Origin: JAKFDI01 sp036676235
GTDB taxonomy: Bacteria > Pseudomonadota > Gammaproteobacteria > Burkholderiales > Burkholderiaceae_C
Assembly: GCA_036676235.1 (NCBI GenBank)
Contig: JAKFDI010000112.1
Location: 1-64,000 of the forward strand
Length of the DNA: 64,000 bases
Direction: 5' to 3'
Positions 37,075 through 47,705 of this stretch are shown here, in pieces (positions within the stretch are counted from its first letter, which is position 1; each line of letters opens with the position of its first letter). A program made the position numbers and the translations under genes. Under the pieces are notes generated by a model. It saw only the letters and a program-made list of their open reading frames with translations. It was not told the origin of the DNA and searched no databases.

Positions 37075-38612
37075 TGGCCGCGCCGCCGCGCGGTGCGCCG
37101 CCCAGGCGCCGCCCGCTCGCGCTCGATGCGGTGCTGCTGGCGGCCGCAGGCGCGCTGCAGACGCTGGTCTTCGTGCGCACCGAATGGTGGCTGTTCCATT
37201 TGCTGGCCGTCGCCTTGCTGGCCGCTGGCGTCTCGACGGCCTCACCGCGGCGTGCCGCGCTCTTTGGCTGGGTGTTCGGGACGGCCTGGCTCGCGGCCGG
37301 CACGTGGTGGCTCTTCGTCAGCCTGCACCGCTACGGCGGGTTGCCGGCGTGGATGGCGGGGTTGGCCGTCGGCGCGCTGAGCGCGCTTCTTTCGCTGTAC
37401 CTCGCGGCGGCAATGGCCGGATTCGCCCGCTGGCGCAGCGGCGTGCCCTGGCGCGATGCCGGCCTGTTCGCGGCGCTGTGGCTGCTGGCCGAACTGGCCC
37501 GTGGCGTCATCTTCACCGGCTTCCCGTGGGTGGCTTCGGGCTATGCGCAGGTCGACGCGCCGCTCGCGCGACTCGCGCCGTGGATCGGCGTGTACGGCAT
37601 CGGTTTCGTCGCAGCGGTGCTGGCGGGCTGGGTGGCGTTTGCCTGGACGGCCGGGCCGCGGCGCTTCGCCGTGGCGGCGGTGGGTACGGCGCTCATGCTG
37701 TCGGCGCTGGCGTTCGCGCCTGCAGCGGTCTTCACGCAATCCACCGGCACGCTGAGCGTCACCCTGTTGCAGGGCAACATCCCGCAGGAAGAGAAGTTCG
37801 CCTCCGAGCACCAGGCGGCGGCGCTCGAGTGGCATGTGCAGCAGTTGCTGCAGGCGCGCACCCGCCTCGTCGTCGCGCCGGAAACCGCGCTGCCGTTCTT
37901 TCCCCAGCAGTTGCCGCCGGGTTTCTGGGAGACGTTGAAACAGCGCTTCGCCGAAGGCGATTCGTACGTGCTGTTCGGCATGCCGCTCGGCGATGAAACT
38001 GCCGGGTACACCAACTCCGTCGTCGGCATCGCGCCGGGCGGCGCCGAGTACCGCTACGACAAGTACCACCTCGTGCCCTTCGGCGAGTTCATCCCCACGG
38101 GATTTCGCTGGTTCACGCAACTGATGAACATCCCGCTCGGCGACTTCGACCGCGGCGCGCTGGGTGCGCCGGCATTCGCGGTCGATGGCCAGCGGGTGGC
38201 GCCGAACATCTGCTACGAAGACCTGTTCGGCGAGGAGATCGCGGCCGGCTTCACCGAGGCGGCACGCGCGCCGACCATCCTCGTGAACCTGAGCAACATC
38301 GGCTGGTTCGGCGACACCATCGCCGTGGCGCAGCACCTGAACATCTCGCGCATGCGAACGCTCGAGTTCGAGCGGCCGATGCTGCGCGCCACCAACACCG
38401 GTGCCACGGCGGTCATCGACCACCGCGGCGCGGTGAACGCCAGCCTCAAGCCCTATACGCGCGGCGTGCTGGAAGCGAGCGTGCAGGGCCGCGACGGGCT
38501 CACGCCGTTCGCGCGCTGGGCGTCGGCCTTCGGGCTGTGGCCGTTGTGGCTGCTCGGTGCGGGTCTGCCGCCGCTCTTGCGCGCACTGCCCCGGCGCAAC
38601 ACCGAACCCTAG
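37074..38612 (+). CDS. lnt: Apolipoprotein N-acyltransferase
   Basis: Lnt adds the third acyl chain to lipoproteins at the periplasmic face of the inner membrane, needed for Lol sorting. The 512-residue protein has about seven membrane segments in the first 220 residues, a nitrilase domain (~227-480) with catalytic Glu270 (VAPETALPFF), Lys330 (YDKYHLVPFGE) and Cys380 (PNICYEDLFGE), and a final membrane helix. Translation is coupled to corC. Confidence 0.97.
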   Translation: MAAPPRGAPPRRRPLALDAVLLAAAGALQTLVFVRTEWWLFHLLAVALLAAGVSTASPRRAALFGWVFGTAWLAAGTWWLFVSLHRYGGLPAWMAGLAVGALSALLSLYLAAAMAGFARWRSGVPWRDAGLFAALWLLAELARGVIFTGFPWVASGYAQVDAPLARLAPWIGVYGIGFVAAVLAGWVAFAWTAGPRRFAVAAVGTALMLSALAFAPAAVFTQSTGTLSVTLLQGNIPQEEKFASEHQAAALEWHVQQLLQARTRLVVAPETALPFFPQQLPPGFWETLKQRFAEGDSYVLFGMPLGDETAGYTNSVVGIAPGGAEYRYDKYHLVPFGEFIPTGFRWFTQLMNIPLGDFDRGALGAPAFAVDGQRVAPNICYEDLFGEEIAAGFTEAARAPTILVNLSNIGWFGDTIAVAQHLNISRMRTLEFERPMLRATNTGATAVIDHRGAVNASLKPYTRGVLEASVQGRDGLTPFARWASAFGLWPLWLLGAGLPPLLRALPRRNTEP

Positions 38613-38671
38613 AATCGTTGGCTTCGCCCCGCCGGCCGCAGCGCCTGGGGCTTTCCGCACCTCATCACGCC

Positions 38672-39598
<927 letters not shown>

Positions 39599-39600
39599 AC

Positions 39601-41697
39601 ATGAAGAATCTTCTGGTCGAACTCTTCGTCGAAGAACTGCCACCCAAGGCGCTGAAGAAACTGGGCGAAGCCTTTGCCCACGGCCTGTTCGAGGGCTTGA
39701 AGGCGCAAGGCCTGGCCAGCGAGCACTCGGCGGTGACGCCCTTCGCCTCGCCGCGACGCCTGGCCGCGCACGTCAGCGCGGTGCGGGCGCAGGCCGAGGA
39801 CAAGGCGGTGTCGCACAAGCTGATGCCGGTCAGCGTGGCGCTCACGGCCGACGGCCAGGCCACGCCGGCCCTGCTCAAGAAGCTGTCGAGCCTGGGCACC
39901 GACGCTTCGGTGCTGCCGCAACTGCGCCGCCAGATGGACGGCAAGGCCGAGGCGCTGTTCCTCGACAGCCTGGCCCGCGGTGCGATGCTGGCCGACGGAC
40001 TGCAGAAGGCGCTGGACGAGGCCATCGCCAAGCTGCCGATCCCGAAGGTGATGCAGTACCAATTGGCGGACGGCTGGACCAGCGTGAACTTCGTGCGCCC
40101 GGCGCACGGGCTGGTGGCGTTGCACGGCGCCGACGTGGTGAACGTGAGTGCGCTCGGCCTGCAGTCTGGACGCGAAACCCACGGCCACCGCTTCGAGGCG
40201 CAGATGGACCCGGTGGTGCTGCAGGACCCCGACCACTACGCGCGACAGTTGCAGGAGCAGGGCGCGGTGATCGCGAGCTTCGCCGCGCGCCATGCCGAGA
40301 TCGTGCGGCAACTGCATGCCGCGGCGGCCAAGGAAGGGCTCGTGCCGATTGACGATGCGGCGCTGCTCGACGAAGTGACCGCGCTGGTCGAGCGCCCCAA
40401 CGTGCTGCTGTGCCGCTTCGAGCCGGAGTTCCTCGACGTACCGCCCGAGTGCCTCATCCTCACGATGAAGGCCAACCAAAAGTACTTTCCGCTGCTCGAC
40501 GCGGGCGGCAAGTTGACGAACAAGTTCCTCATCGTCAGCAACGTCAGCCCGGCCGATGCGAGCCGGGTGATCGAAGGCAACGAGCGCGTGGTGCGCCCGC
40601 GCCTGGCCGACGCCAAGTTCTTCTTCGACCAGGACCGCAAGAAGACGCTCGAATCGCGCGTGGCGGGGCTGGACAAGGTGGTCTACCACGGCAAGCTGGG
40701 CACGCAGGGCGAGCGGGTGCTGCGGGTTCGCGCCATCGCGCGTGCGATCGGCGAGCAGTTGGGCGGTGCAGCGCTGGCCGTAAACGCCGACCAGGCCGCA
40801 ATGCTCGCCAAGGCCGACCTGCTGACCGACATGGTGGGCGAGTTCCCCGAGTTGCAGGGCACGATGGGTGCCTACTACGCGAAGCACGACGGGCTGTCCG
40901 ACGACATCGCGCACGCCATCGAGGACCACTACAAGCCGCGCTTCGCCGGTGACATGCTGCCGCGCAACCCGGCTGGCGTCGCCGTGGCGCTTGCGGACAA
41001 GCTGGAAACGCTGGCCGGCCTGTTCGGCATCGGCCAGATTCCCACCGGCGACAAGGATCCGTTCGCGCTGCGCCGCCATGCGCTGGGCGCGATCCGCATG
41101 CTGATCGAGCGCGAGTTGCCGCTGGACGCGGTGCAGCTCGTCGCCGAGGCGTTTCGCGCCTTTCCCGCCGAGCACGGACAGGCGCAGGCGGAACTTGGTT
41201 TCTTCCTGCACGAGCGGCTGGTCGGCTATCTGCGCGACAGCGGCTACAACGCGCAGGAAGTGGAGGCCGTGGTCGAGGCGCGGCCCGCGCATTGGGCCGA
41301 GCTGCCCAAGCGCTTGGCAGCGGTGCGCAGCTTCACGGTACTGCCCGAAGCGGCCTCGCTGGCCGCCGCCAACAAGCGCGTGAGCAACATCCTGCGCAAG
41401 TCCGAGAGCGGCACGTCCGCGGCGGTCGACCCGGCGCTGCTGCGCGAGCCCGCCGAGCAGGCCCTCGCCGAAGCACTGAACGCCGTGCAACCGCAGGCCG
41501 ACGCCGCTTTCGAGCGCGGCGACTACGCCGAGTCGCTGTCCGCGCTGGCTGCGCTCAAGGCCCCGGTCGATGCGTTCTTCGACGCAGTCATGGTCAACGC
41601 CGAAGACCCGGCCCTGCGCAACAACCGCCTAGTGCTGCTCGCACAATTGCATGCGGCGATGAACCGCGTGGCCGACCTGTCCAAGCTGGCGGCGTGA
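39601..41697 (+). CDS. glyS: Glycyl-tRNA synthetase beta subunit
   Basis: GlyS (698 residues) supplies tRNA-binding parts of glycyl-tRNA synthetase: N-terminal B3/4-like and body domains starting LLVELFVEELPPKALK, an HD-like domain (DMVGEFPELQGTMGAYYA), and the C-terminal anticodon-binding region. The start is the ATG at 39601, two bases after the glyQ stop. Length and motifs are normal. It precedes gmhB and plsC on the same strand with a short gap. Confidence 0.98.
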   Translation: MKNLLVELFVEELPPKALKKLGEAFAHGLFEGLKAQGLASEHSAVTPFASPRRLAAHVSAVRAQAEDKAVSHKLMPVSVALTADGQATPALLKKLSSLGTDASVLPQLRRQMDGKAEALFLDSLARGAMLADGLQKALDEAIAKLPIPKVMQYQLADGWTSVNFVRPAHGLVALHGADVVNVSALGLQSGRETHGHRFEAQMDPVVLQDPDHYARQLQEQGAVIASFAARHAEIVRQLHAAAAKEGLVPIDDAALLDEVTALVERPNVLLCRFEPEFLDVPPECLILTMKANQKYFPLLDAGGKLTNKFLIVSNVSPADASRVIEGNERVVRPRLADAKFFFDQDRKKTLESRVAGLDKVVYHGKLGTQGERVLRVRAIARAIGEQLGGAALAVNADQAAMLAKADLLTDMVGEFPELQGTMGAYYAKHDGLSDDIAHAIEDHYKPRFAGDMLPRNPAGVAVALADKLETLAGLFGIGQIPTGDKDPFALRRHALGAIRMLIERELPLDAVQLVAEAFRAFPAEHGQAQAELGFFLHERLVGYLRDSGYNAQEVEAVVEARPAHWAELPKRLAAVRSFTVLPEAASLAAANKRVSNILRKSESGTSAAVDPALLREPAEQALAEALNAVQPQADAAFERGDYAESLSALAALKAPVDAFFDAVMVNAEDPALRNNRLVLLAQLHAAMNRVADLSKLAA

Positions 41698-41722
41698 TCC
41701 CCTCATCGGCCGGCGAGCACGC

Positions 41723-42315
<593 letters not shown>

Positions 42316-42316
<1 letters not shown>

Positions 42317-43089
42317 TGCAAACCTTCGTCTGGGCGATTCGCTCGCTGGTCTTCGTCCTCTTTCTCGCGCTCACCGTCATTCCGTATGCGCTGGCGGTGC
42401 TGGTGGCGTCGATCTTCATTCGTGGCAGCCGGCTGTACTGGTTCACCATCGGCTGGCTGCGGCTGTCGATCTGGGGCGCGCGCGTGATCTGCGGCGTGCG
42501 CCACCGCATGCTCGGCGAGGAAAACCTGCGCTACGCCGACCGCTCCGGCCCCGTGATCGTGCTGCCCAAGCATCAGTCGACCTGGGAGACCTTCGCGTTC
42601 ACGACCCTGATGCCGCGTCCGCTGTGCTACGTGTTCAAGCGCGAACTGCTCTACATCCCGTTCTTCGGCTGGGCGATGGCGCGGCTCGACATGATTCACA
42701 TCGATCGCACTCGCCGCACCGAGGCCTGGAACCGCGTGGCCGAGCAGGGCCGCGAGCACATGGCCCATGGCAACTGGGTGATCATGTTTCCCGAAGGCAC
42801 ACGCACGGCGCGCGGCAGTCAAGGCATCTACAAGGGCGGCGGCACGCGACTGGCGGTCACCACCGGTGCCGCCGTGCTGCCGATCGCCGTGACCTCCGCG
42901 CGCTGCTGGCCGCGCAAGTCGTTCCTGCTGCGCCCCGGCACGATCGACGTGTCGGTCGGGCCGATGATCGCCAGCGAAGGCCGCACGGCCGACGAGCTGA
43001 TGCGTGAGGTCGAGACGTGGATCGAGGCCGAGATGCGCCGGCTCGACCCCGAGGCCTACCCCGCCGCGGCTTCGGCGACCGGCCCCTAA
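42316..43089 (+). CDS. plsC: 1-acylglycerol-3-phosphate O-acyltransferase (PlsC family)
   Basis: This enzyme acylates lysophosphatidate to phosphatidate at the inner membrane. The 257-residue protein has one or two N-terminal membrane helices (~8-35) and the acyltransferase motifs. The first motif reads KHQSTWE, that is HX4E (His86, Glu91) where the family norm is HX4D. The third motif is FPEGTR (158-163). The conservative Asp-to-Glu change may be a lineage feature and the protein otherwise looks intact. It is coupled to gmhB. Confidence 0.92.
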
Positions 43090-43100
43090 ACTTCGCGCCC

Positions 43101-44036
43101 ATGTCGCGTCGCCCCGCCTCTCCTGATCCTGCGCAACTCGCACTGTTCGGCGAGGCGGTCCCGGCGGCGCAGGCGATGCTGCCGAGCCCGCCGCCGGCCT
43201 CTCGACACGGGACGAGCGCGCCGACGCCGGCACCAAATTCCTTCGCACCGCAGCCCGCGGCGCAAAGCCCCGGCCCGACCCTGTTCAGGCATCCGCAGGC
43301 CGATCGCGAGATCAGCTTGCAGGGCCATCGCGTGGCCTATGCGCTGCGGCGCGTGCGCCGGCGCAGCATCGGCTTCATCGTCGGCACCGAAGGCCTGTCG
43401 GTGAACGCGCCGAAATGGGTGAATCTCGCCGACATCGAGGCCGCGCTGCACGAGAAGGCGACGTGGATCCTGCGCAAGCTGGCCGAGCAGCAGCAGCGGG
43501 TGCAGCGCCTGCAGGCGGCCCGTGTCGACTGGCGCGACGGTGTGTCGATTCCCTTTCTCGGCGAACCGGTGATCGTGGTGCTCGATCCGCGCGTCACCGG
43601 CGCGGTGCTCAACAGCGACGCCGTCGCGCTGCCCGGCGTGCCGCGGCTCACGCTGCACCTGGGCTTGCCGCAGAGTGCACAGCCCGAGCAGATCCGCGAC
43701 GCGGTGCAAAGCTGGCTGCAGCGCCAGGCGCGCCGGGTGTTCGAGGAACGCTGTGCCCACTTCGCGCCCCGGCTCGGCGTGCGCCCCAAGCGCCTCGCGC
43801 TGTCATCGGCCCAGACGCGCTGGGGCAGCGCCAGCGCCGACGGCTCCATTCGCCTGAGCTGGCGGCTGGTGCACTTCGCGATGTCCGCCATCGACTACGT
43901 GGTCGCGCACGAACTCGCGCACCTGCGTGAGATGAACCACAGCCCGCGCTTCTGGGACGTGGTGCGTTCGGTGATGCCCGACTACGAGCGTGCCCGCGGC
44001 GCGCTCAAGGACGACGTGCTGCCGGTCTTCGAGTAA
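43101..44036 (+). CDS. YgjP-like (DUF45/WLM-type) zinc metallopeptidase family protein
   Basis: This 311-residue protein ends in a YgjP-type metallopeptidase domain with HELAH at 270-274 and a third ligand His280 in REMNHSPRFW; the preceding TRWGSASADGSIRLSWRL is the family hallmark. The first ~70 residues are Pro/Ala-rich and probably disordered. Family members are of unknown physiological substrate. It is the last gene of the plsC unit; the start at 43101 lies 11 bp after plsC. Confidence 0.88.
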   Translation: MSRRPASPDPAQLALFGEAVPAAQAMLPSPPPASRHGTSAPTPAPNSFAPQPAAQSPGPTLFRHPQADREISLQGHRVAYALRRVRRRSIGFIVGTEGLSVNAPKWVNLADIEAALHEKATWILRKLAEQQQRVQRLQAARVDWRDGVSIPFLGEPVIVVLDPRVTGAVLNSDAVALPGVPRLTLHLGLPQSAQPEQIRDAVQSWLQRQARRVFEERCAHFAPRLGVRPKRLALSSAQTRWGSASADGSIRLSWRLVHFAMSAIDYVVAHELAHLREMNHSPRFWDVVRSVMPDYERARGALKDDVLPVFE

Positions 44037-44260
44037 GGCGCCGGCGGCGGTCTGCCGCGCTGTCGACCCGTTCGCATCGCGCAGGGCAGCCATGGGTGCC
44101 CGCGCGGACACGTTCACGCCGCCGATCGAGGCGCTGCCTTGGCCGAGCAGCCTGCCATGCGCCGTGTTCCCCACGGCTCGGCCCCGGGCCACCGCAGACA
44201 CAAGACACAACTCCGCCATTGCGCCGGTGGCTTGTCATCGGGTTTTTGATGAATGGGAGT

Positions 44261-44279
44261 GCGAATCATTATCAGTTAT
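44261..44279. promoter_or_regulatory. Probable Fur box of the heme-uptake operon
   Basis: The sequence AATCATTATCAGTTATAT (44264-44281) reads as three successive Fur-type hexamers (AATCAT, TATCAG, TTATAT), and it is the most AT-rich spot for kilobases around. It lies 34 nt before the proposed hmuR start and in front of iron/heme genes. Fur control is inferred from match and context. Confidence 0.65.
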
Positions 44280-44312
44280 ATTCGCTTTCGGCTTCGATCG
44301 ACCGCAACCGCT

Positions 44313-46343
44313 GTGCACCGCTCATCCCCCCTGCGCCACGCGCCCACCTTCGATGTTCGACGCACCGCATGGCGCGCTGCCCTGGGCCTGCCGCTGATGT
44401 GGGCTGCCGCGGTATCGGCGCAGGACGCGACCACCACGCTGTCCCCGGTGGTCGTGACGGCCACGCGCACCGAGAAGACGGTCGAGGACACGCCGGTGCG
44501 CACCGAGCTGGTCACGCGCGAGGAGATTGAACGTACCCATGCGCGCACGCTGAAACAGGCGCTCGAGAACGTGCCCGGCCTGCAGCTGCGCGAGGTGCGC
44601 GGCAAGTCGGGCTACGAGGTCTCGCTGCAGGGCCTGACCAGCGACCAGGTGCTGGTGCTGATCGACGGCCTGCCGATCACGGCCAGCACGGGATCGACCG
44701 TGGACCTGAGCCAGTACCTGATCGGCGACATCGACCACATCGAGGTGGTGAAGGGCGCCACATCGGCGCAGTACGGCAGTTCGGCGATGGGCGGGGTAGT
44801 CAACGTCATCACGCGCCGCATCGAGCCGGGGTTCTCGGGCGCGGCGGCGATCGACGCCGGCGGCCGCGGCGACCAGAACGCCTCGGGCGGCTCGGCCCAC
44901 CCGGCCAGCCGCCACGCGCGCGTTCGTCTCGAAGGCGGCGGCGAAAAGCTGCGCCTGCGCCTGACCGGCGACGTGCTCAAGGACGACGGCTTCGGCGTCG
45001 ACCTCGACGCCTGGCCGCGCCAGGGCGACGCGGTGCAGCGCCGCCAGCTCGCCGCGCGCATGGCGTGGCTGCCGTCCAAGGCGGGCGAGTTCTGGCTCGA
45101 CGCCAGCCGCTACACCGAGGACGACGAGCAGCGCTATCTCTACTACGTGCCGCCGAGCAACGTGCCGCAGCGCAAGTTCGAGGACATCACCCGCGACCGC
45201 CTGGGCGCCGGCGGGCAATGGACCTTCGACAACGGCCTGCGCGCGCAGCTCAAGGGCGTGGACGAGCGCTACGACAGCCGCTCGCAGGCCTTCTCCAACA
45301 GCGCCCAGGTCGGCGACCGCAACGCCGATCAGCGCACCCGCCACGTCACGGCGCAGATCGACCTGCCGGCCTGGCGGCGGCAGCTGCGGCAGTTCGGCGC
45401 CGATCTGCACGAGGAGCGGCTGACGCAGACCGTCGATGGCGTGGCCGAGCTCGAAGGCAACGGATCGGCCAAGCGCAGCAGCCGCGAGCTGTTCGTGCAG
45501 AACGACATCCTGTTCAACGACACCTGGGAGCTGCTGCTGGGCCTGCGCTGGCAGGACGACTCCGACTTCGGCGGCCACGTCGCGCCCAAGGCCGCGCTGA
45601 AGGCACACCTGCTGCGCGGCGAGCGCTGGAGCGGCGTGCTGCGCGCCGCCTACGGCCAGGGCTACCGGGTGCCGAACCTGAAGGAGCGGCACTTCATGTT
45701 CGACCACAGCGCGCTCGGCTACATGGTGGTCGGCAATCCGCGGCTCGAGCCGGAGTCGTCAGACAGCTTCCAGCTCGGCGGCACGCTCAGCCTGCGCAAT
45801 CGACTCACGCTCGAGGTCAACGCCTTCTACAACGACGTGGAAGACCTGATCCAGACCGACATGAACAACGTCACCACGGTCAACGGCGTGGCGGTCTACA
45901 CCTATCGCAACGTGGCGCGCGCGCGCGCCAGCGGCATCGAGACGGGGCTGACCTGGCAGGCGACGAAGACGCTGTCGCTGAATGCCGCCTACACCTACAC
46001 GCGCACCCGCGATCTCGAGCTCGGCGGCGAGCTCACCCGCCGCCGGCGCGACATGGCGCGCGCAGGCCTCGACTGGAAGCCGCACGAGGACACCACGCTG
46101 TCGCTGCGCGGGCGCTACCAGAGCAGCGAACTGGTGGCCAGCGGGAGCGGCGCCCGCTCGCCGTCCTGGGCCACCGTGGATGTGGCGCTCAACCAATCGT
46201 TCGGGAATGGCCTCACCGCTTTTGCCGGCATCGACAACCTGACGGGGGGGCAGCGCGACTTCGCCGACCCGAACGACTTCGGGCCGCTGTCCGGCCGCTT
46301 CGTCTACGTCGGCGTGAGCTATCGCTTCGGCGATGCGCGCTGA
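44313..46343 (+). CDS. hmuR: TonB-dependent heme receptor
   Basis: This outer-membrane gated barrel (about 676 residues) imports heme or hemoproteins using TonB energy. After a signal ending AAAVSA-QD comes the TonB-box-like LSPVVVTATRTEKT, the plug domain (RTLKQALENVPGLQLREV, VLVLIDGLP, IEVVKGATSAQYGSSAMGG), and the barrel, which ends in YVGVSYRF. An ATG at 44253 is in frame but lies inside the Fur box, so I prefer the GTG at 44313, which gives a normal signal peptide. It heads the hmu operon; the substrate is inferred from the HmuY, HmuS and HmuTUV genes that follow. Confidence 0.9.
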   Translation: MHRSSPLRHAPTFDVRRTAWRAALGLPLMWAAAVSAQDATTTLSPVVVTATRTEKTVEDTPVRTELVTREEIERTHARTLKQALENVPGLQLREVRGKSGYEVSLQGLTSDQVLVLIDGLPITASTGSTVDLSQYLIGDIDHIEVVKGATSAQYGSSAMGGVVNVITRRIEPGFSGAAAIDAGGRGDQNASGGSAHPASRHARVRLEGGGEKLRLRLTGDVLKDDGFGVDLDAWPRQGDAVQRRQLAARMAWLPSKAGEFWLDASRYTEDDEQRYLYYVPPSNVPQRKFEDITRDRLGAGGQWTFDNGLRAQLKGVDERYDSRSQAFSNSAQVGDRNADQRTRHVTAQIDLPAWRRQLRQFGADLHEERLTQTVDGVAELEGNGSAKRSSRELFVQNDILFNDTWELLLGLRWQDDSDFGGHVAPKAALKAHLLRGERWSGVLRAAYGQGYRVPNLKERHFMFDHSALGYMVVGNPRLEPESSDSFQLGGTLSLRNRLTLEVNAFYNDVEDLIQTDMNNVTTVNGVAVYTYRNVARARASGIETGLTWQATKTLSLNAAYTYTRTRDLELGGELTRRRRDMARAGLDWKPHEDTTLSLRGRYQSSELVASGSGARSPSWATVDVALNQSFGNGLTAFAGIDNLTGGQRDFADPNDFGPLSGRFVYVGVSYRFGDAR

Positions 46344-46385
46344 CCGCTTTCACCCACCACCCTTTTCGACACCGGAGACCTGACC

Positions 46386-47663
46386 ATGACGCCGACCCGA
46401 TCGATCCCCGCCCTGGGCGTGGCCGCCTTGACTCTGCTTCTGGCCGCTTGCGGCGGTGGCGGCGGTGACGACACGACGCCGCCGCCCGGCGACGACAACC
46501 AGTTCACCCAGTCCGGCGAGTGGCAGTTCGCCCTGCCGGCGGCGGGCTCGGACATCTGCTATGACTTCGACGCCCAGGCCGCGGTGGCGGGCTGCACCGG
46601 CAATACCTGGGACATCAAGGTCAAGAGCGGCGGGCGCGACGCCAGCCTGTGGTCCAACAGCGGCACCAGCAGCCCCGACGACACAGGCAAGGGCGGCGCC
46701 TTCGGCGGCCCGCTCGACCACACCTGGGACGAGCTGCTGGCCTGGCAGAACGGCACGACCGACCCCGCGAGCGGCGAGACGATTCCCGCCAACGTGTTCC
46801 TCGCGGACTCGGTGGCGAGCGTCTTCACCGGCAGCAACGGCATCCAGTCGTCCGCCTTCGAGTACGGTGTGACGGGTACGGCCGGCGACCACAGCCTCTA
46901 CCCCAACTTCCGCGTCTTCCTCGTCACCACCGACAGCGCCGCGGCCGACCCCGTGGGTACGCCCGCGAGCCCGGTGTACGCCCTGCAGGTCACCGGCTAC
47001 TACGGCGGCGCCGGCGGCACCGCCTCGGGCCACCCCAGCTTCCGCTGGATCGACCGTGCTGCACCCGGCACGGTGCGCGACGCCACGGTCGACGCGAGCG
47101 CCGGCTGGGTCTACTACGACCTCGCCACCGGCGCCGTGAGCACCGAGGCGGGCACCTGGCACATCGCCTTCAACCGCTACAACATCAAGCTCAACGGTGG
47201 CGAATCCGGCGGCGCCAAGGTGGCCGGCTTCGTCGGCAAGACGCCGGCCGGCTTCTACGCGGCCGACGGCAGCACGCCTGTGGCGGCCAGGTTCACGACC
47301 ACGACCAACGCCGCCGACACGCTGGCCGAGTTGAGTGCCGCCGACATCGCCGTGCCGGCGAACGCCAACGCCTGGAAGAAGGACACGACCAGCTCGCCGC
47401 TGTCGCCCACCTACATGGGTACCTATCCGCAGCCGCTGAACTACGGCTGGTACACCTACTACCCGACCAATGCCGTGGCGCCCGCCGGCCTGTCGCAGCA
47501 CATGCTCTCGGCCAATGCCGAGCGGGCCGCGCTGGTGCGCACCGGCGAGGGCACGGGCTATGCGCGCCTGCGCCTGACGAAGATCGAGTACGCCCCGGCC
47601 ACCCCGGCCTTCAACGGCCAGCAGACCTGGACCCTCCAGTACGACCTGCAGCCGTCGAACTGA
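46386..47663 (+). CDS. hmuY: HmuY-family heme-binding lipoprotein
   Basis: This 425-residue lipoprotein has a lipobox LLLAAC (Cys22) followed by a run of Gly and an acidic linker. HmuY-type sequence appears twice: NTWDIKVKSGG near residues 74-84 and the hallmark GTWHIAFNRYNIKLNGG near 255-271, where HmuY proteins of Porphyromonas and relatives are most conserved. HmuY binds heme outside the cell and hands it to the TonB receptor. The position directly after the receptor and before hmuS supports this. GGAGACC precedes the ATG. Confidence 0.85.
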   Translation: MTPTRSIPALGVAALTLLLAACGGGGGDDTTPPPGDDNQFTQSGEWQFALPAAGSDICYDFDAQAAVAGCTGNTWDIKVKSGGRDASLWSNSGTSSPDDTGKGGAFGGPLDHTWDELLAWQNGTTDPASGETIPANVFLADSVASVFTGSNGIQSSAFEYGVTGTAGDHSLYPNFRVFLVTTDSAAADPVGTPASPVYALQVTGYYGGAGGTASGHPSFRWIDRAAPGTVRDATVDASAGWVYYDLATGAVSTEAGTWHIAFNRYNIKLNGGESGGAKVAGFVGKTPAGFYAADGSTPVAARFTTTTNAADTLAELSAADIAVPANANAWKKDTTSSPLSPTYMGTYPQPLNYGWYTYYPTNAVAPAGLSQHMLSANAERAALVRTGEGTGYARLRLTKIEYAPATPAFNGQQTWTLQYDLQPSN

Positions 47664-47705
47664 GTCGCCACATCCCCAAGACCATCGCCAGCCAGGACGC
47701 AAGCC

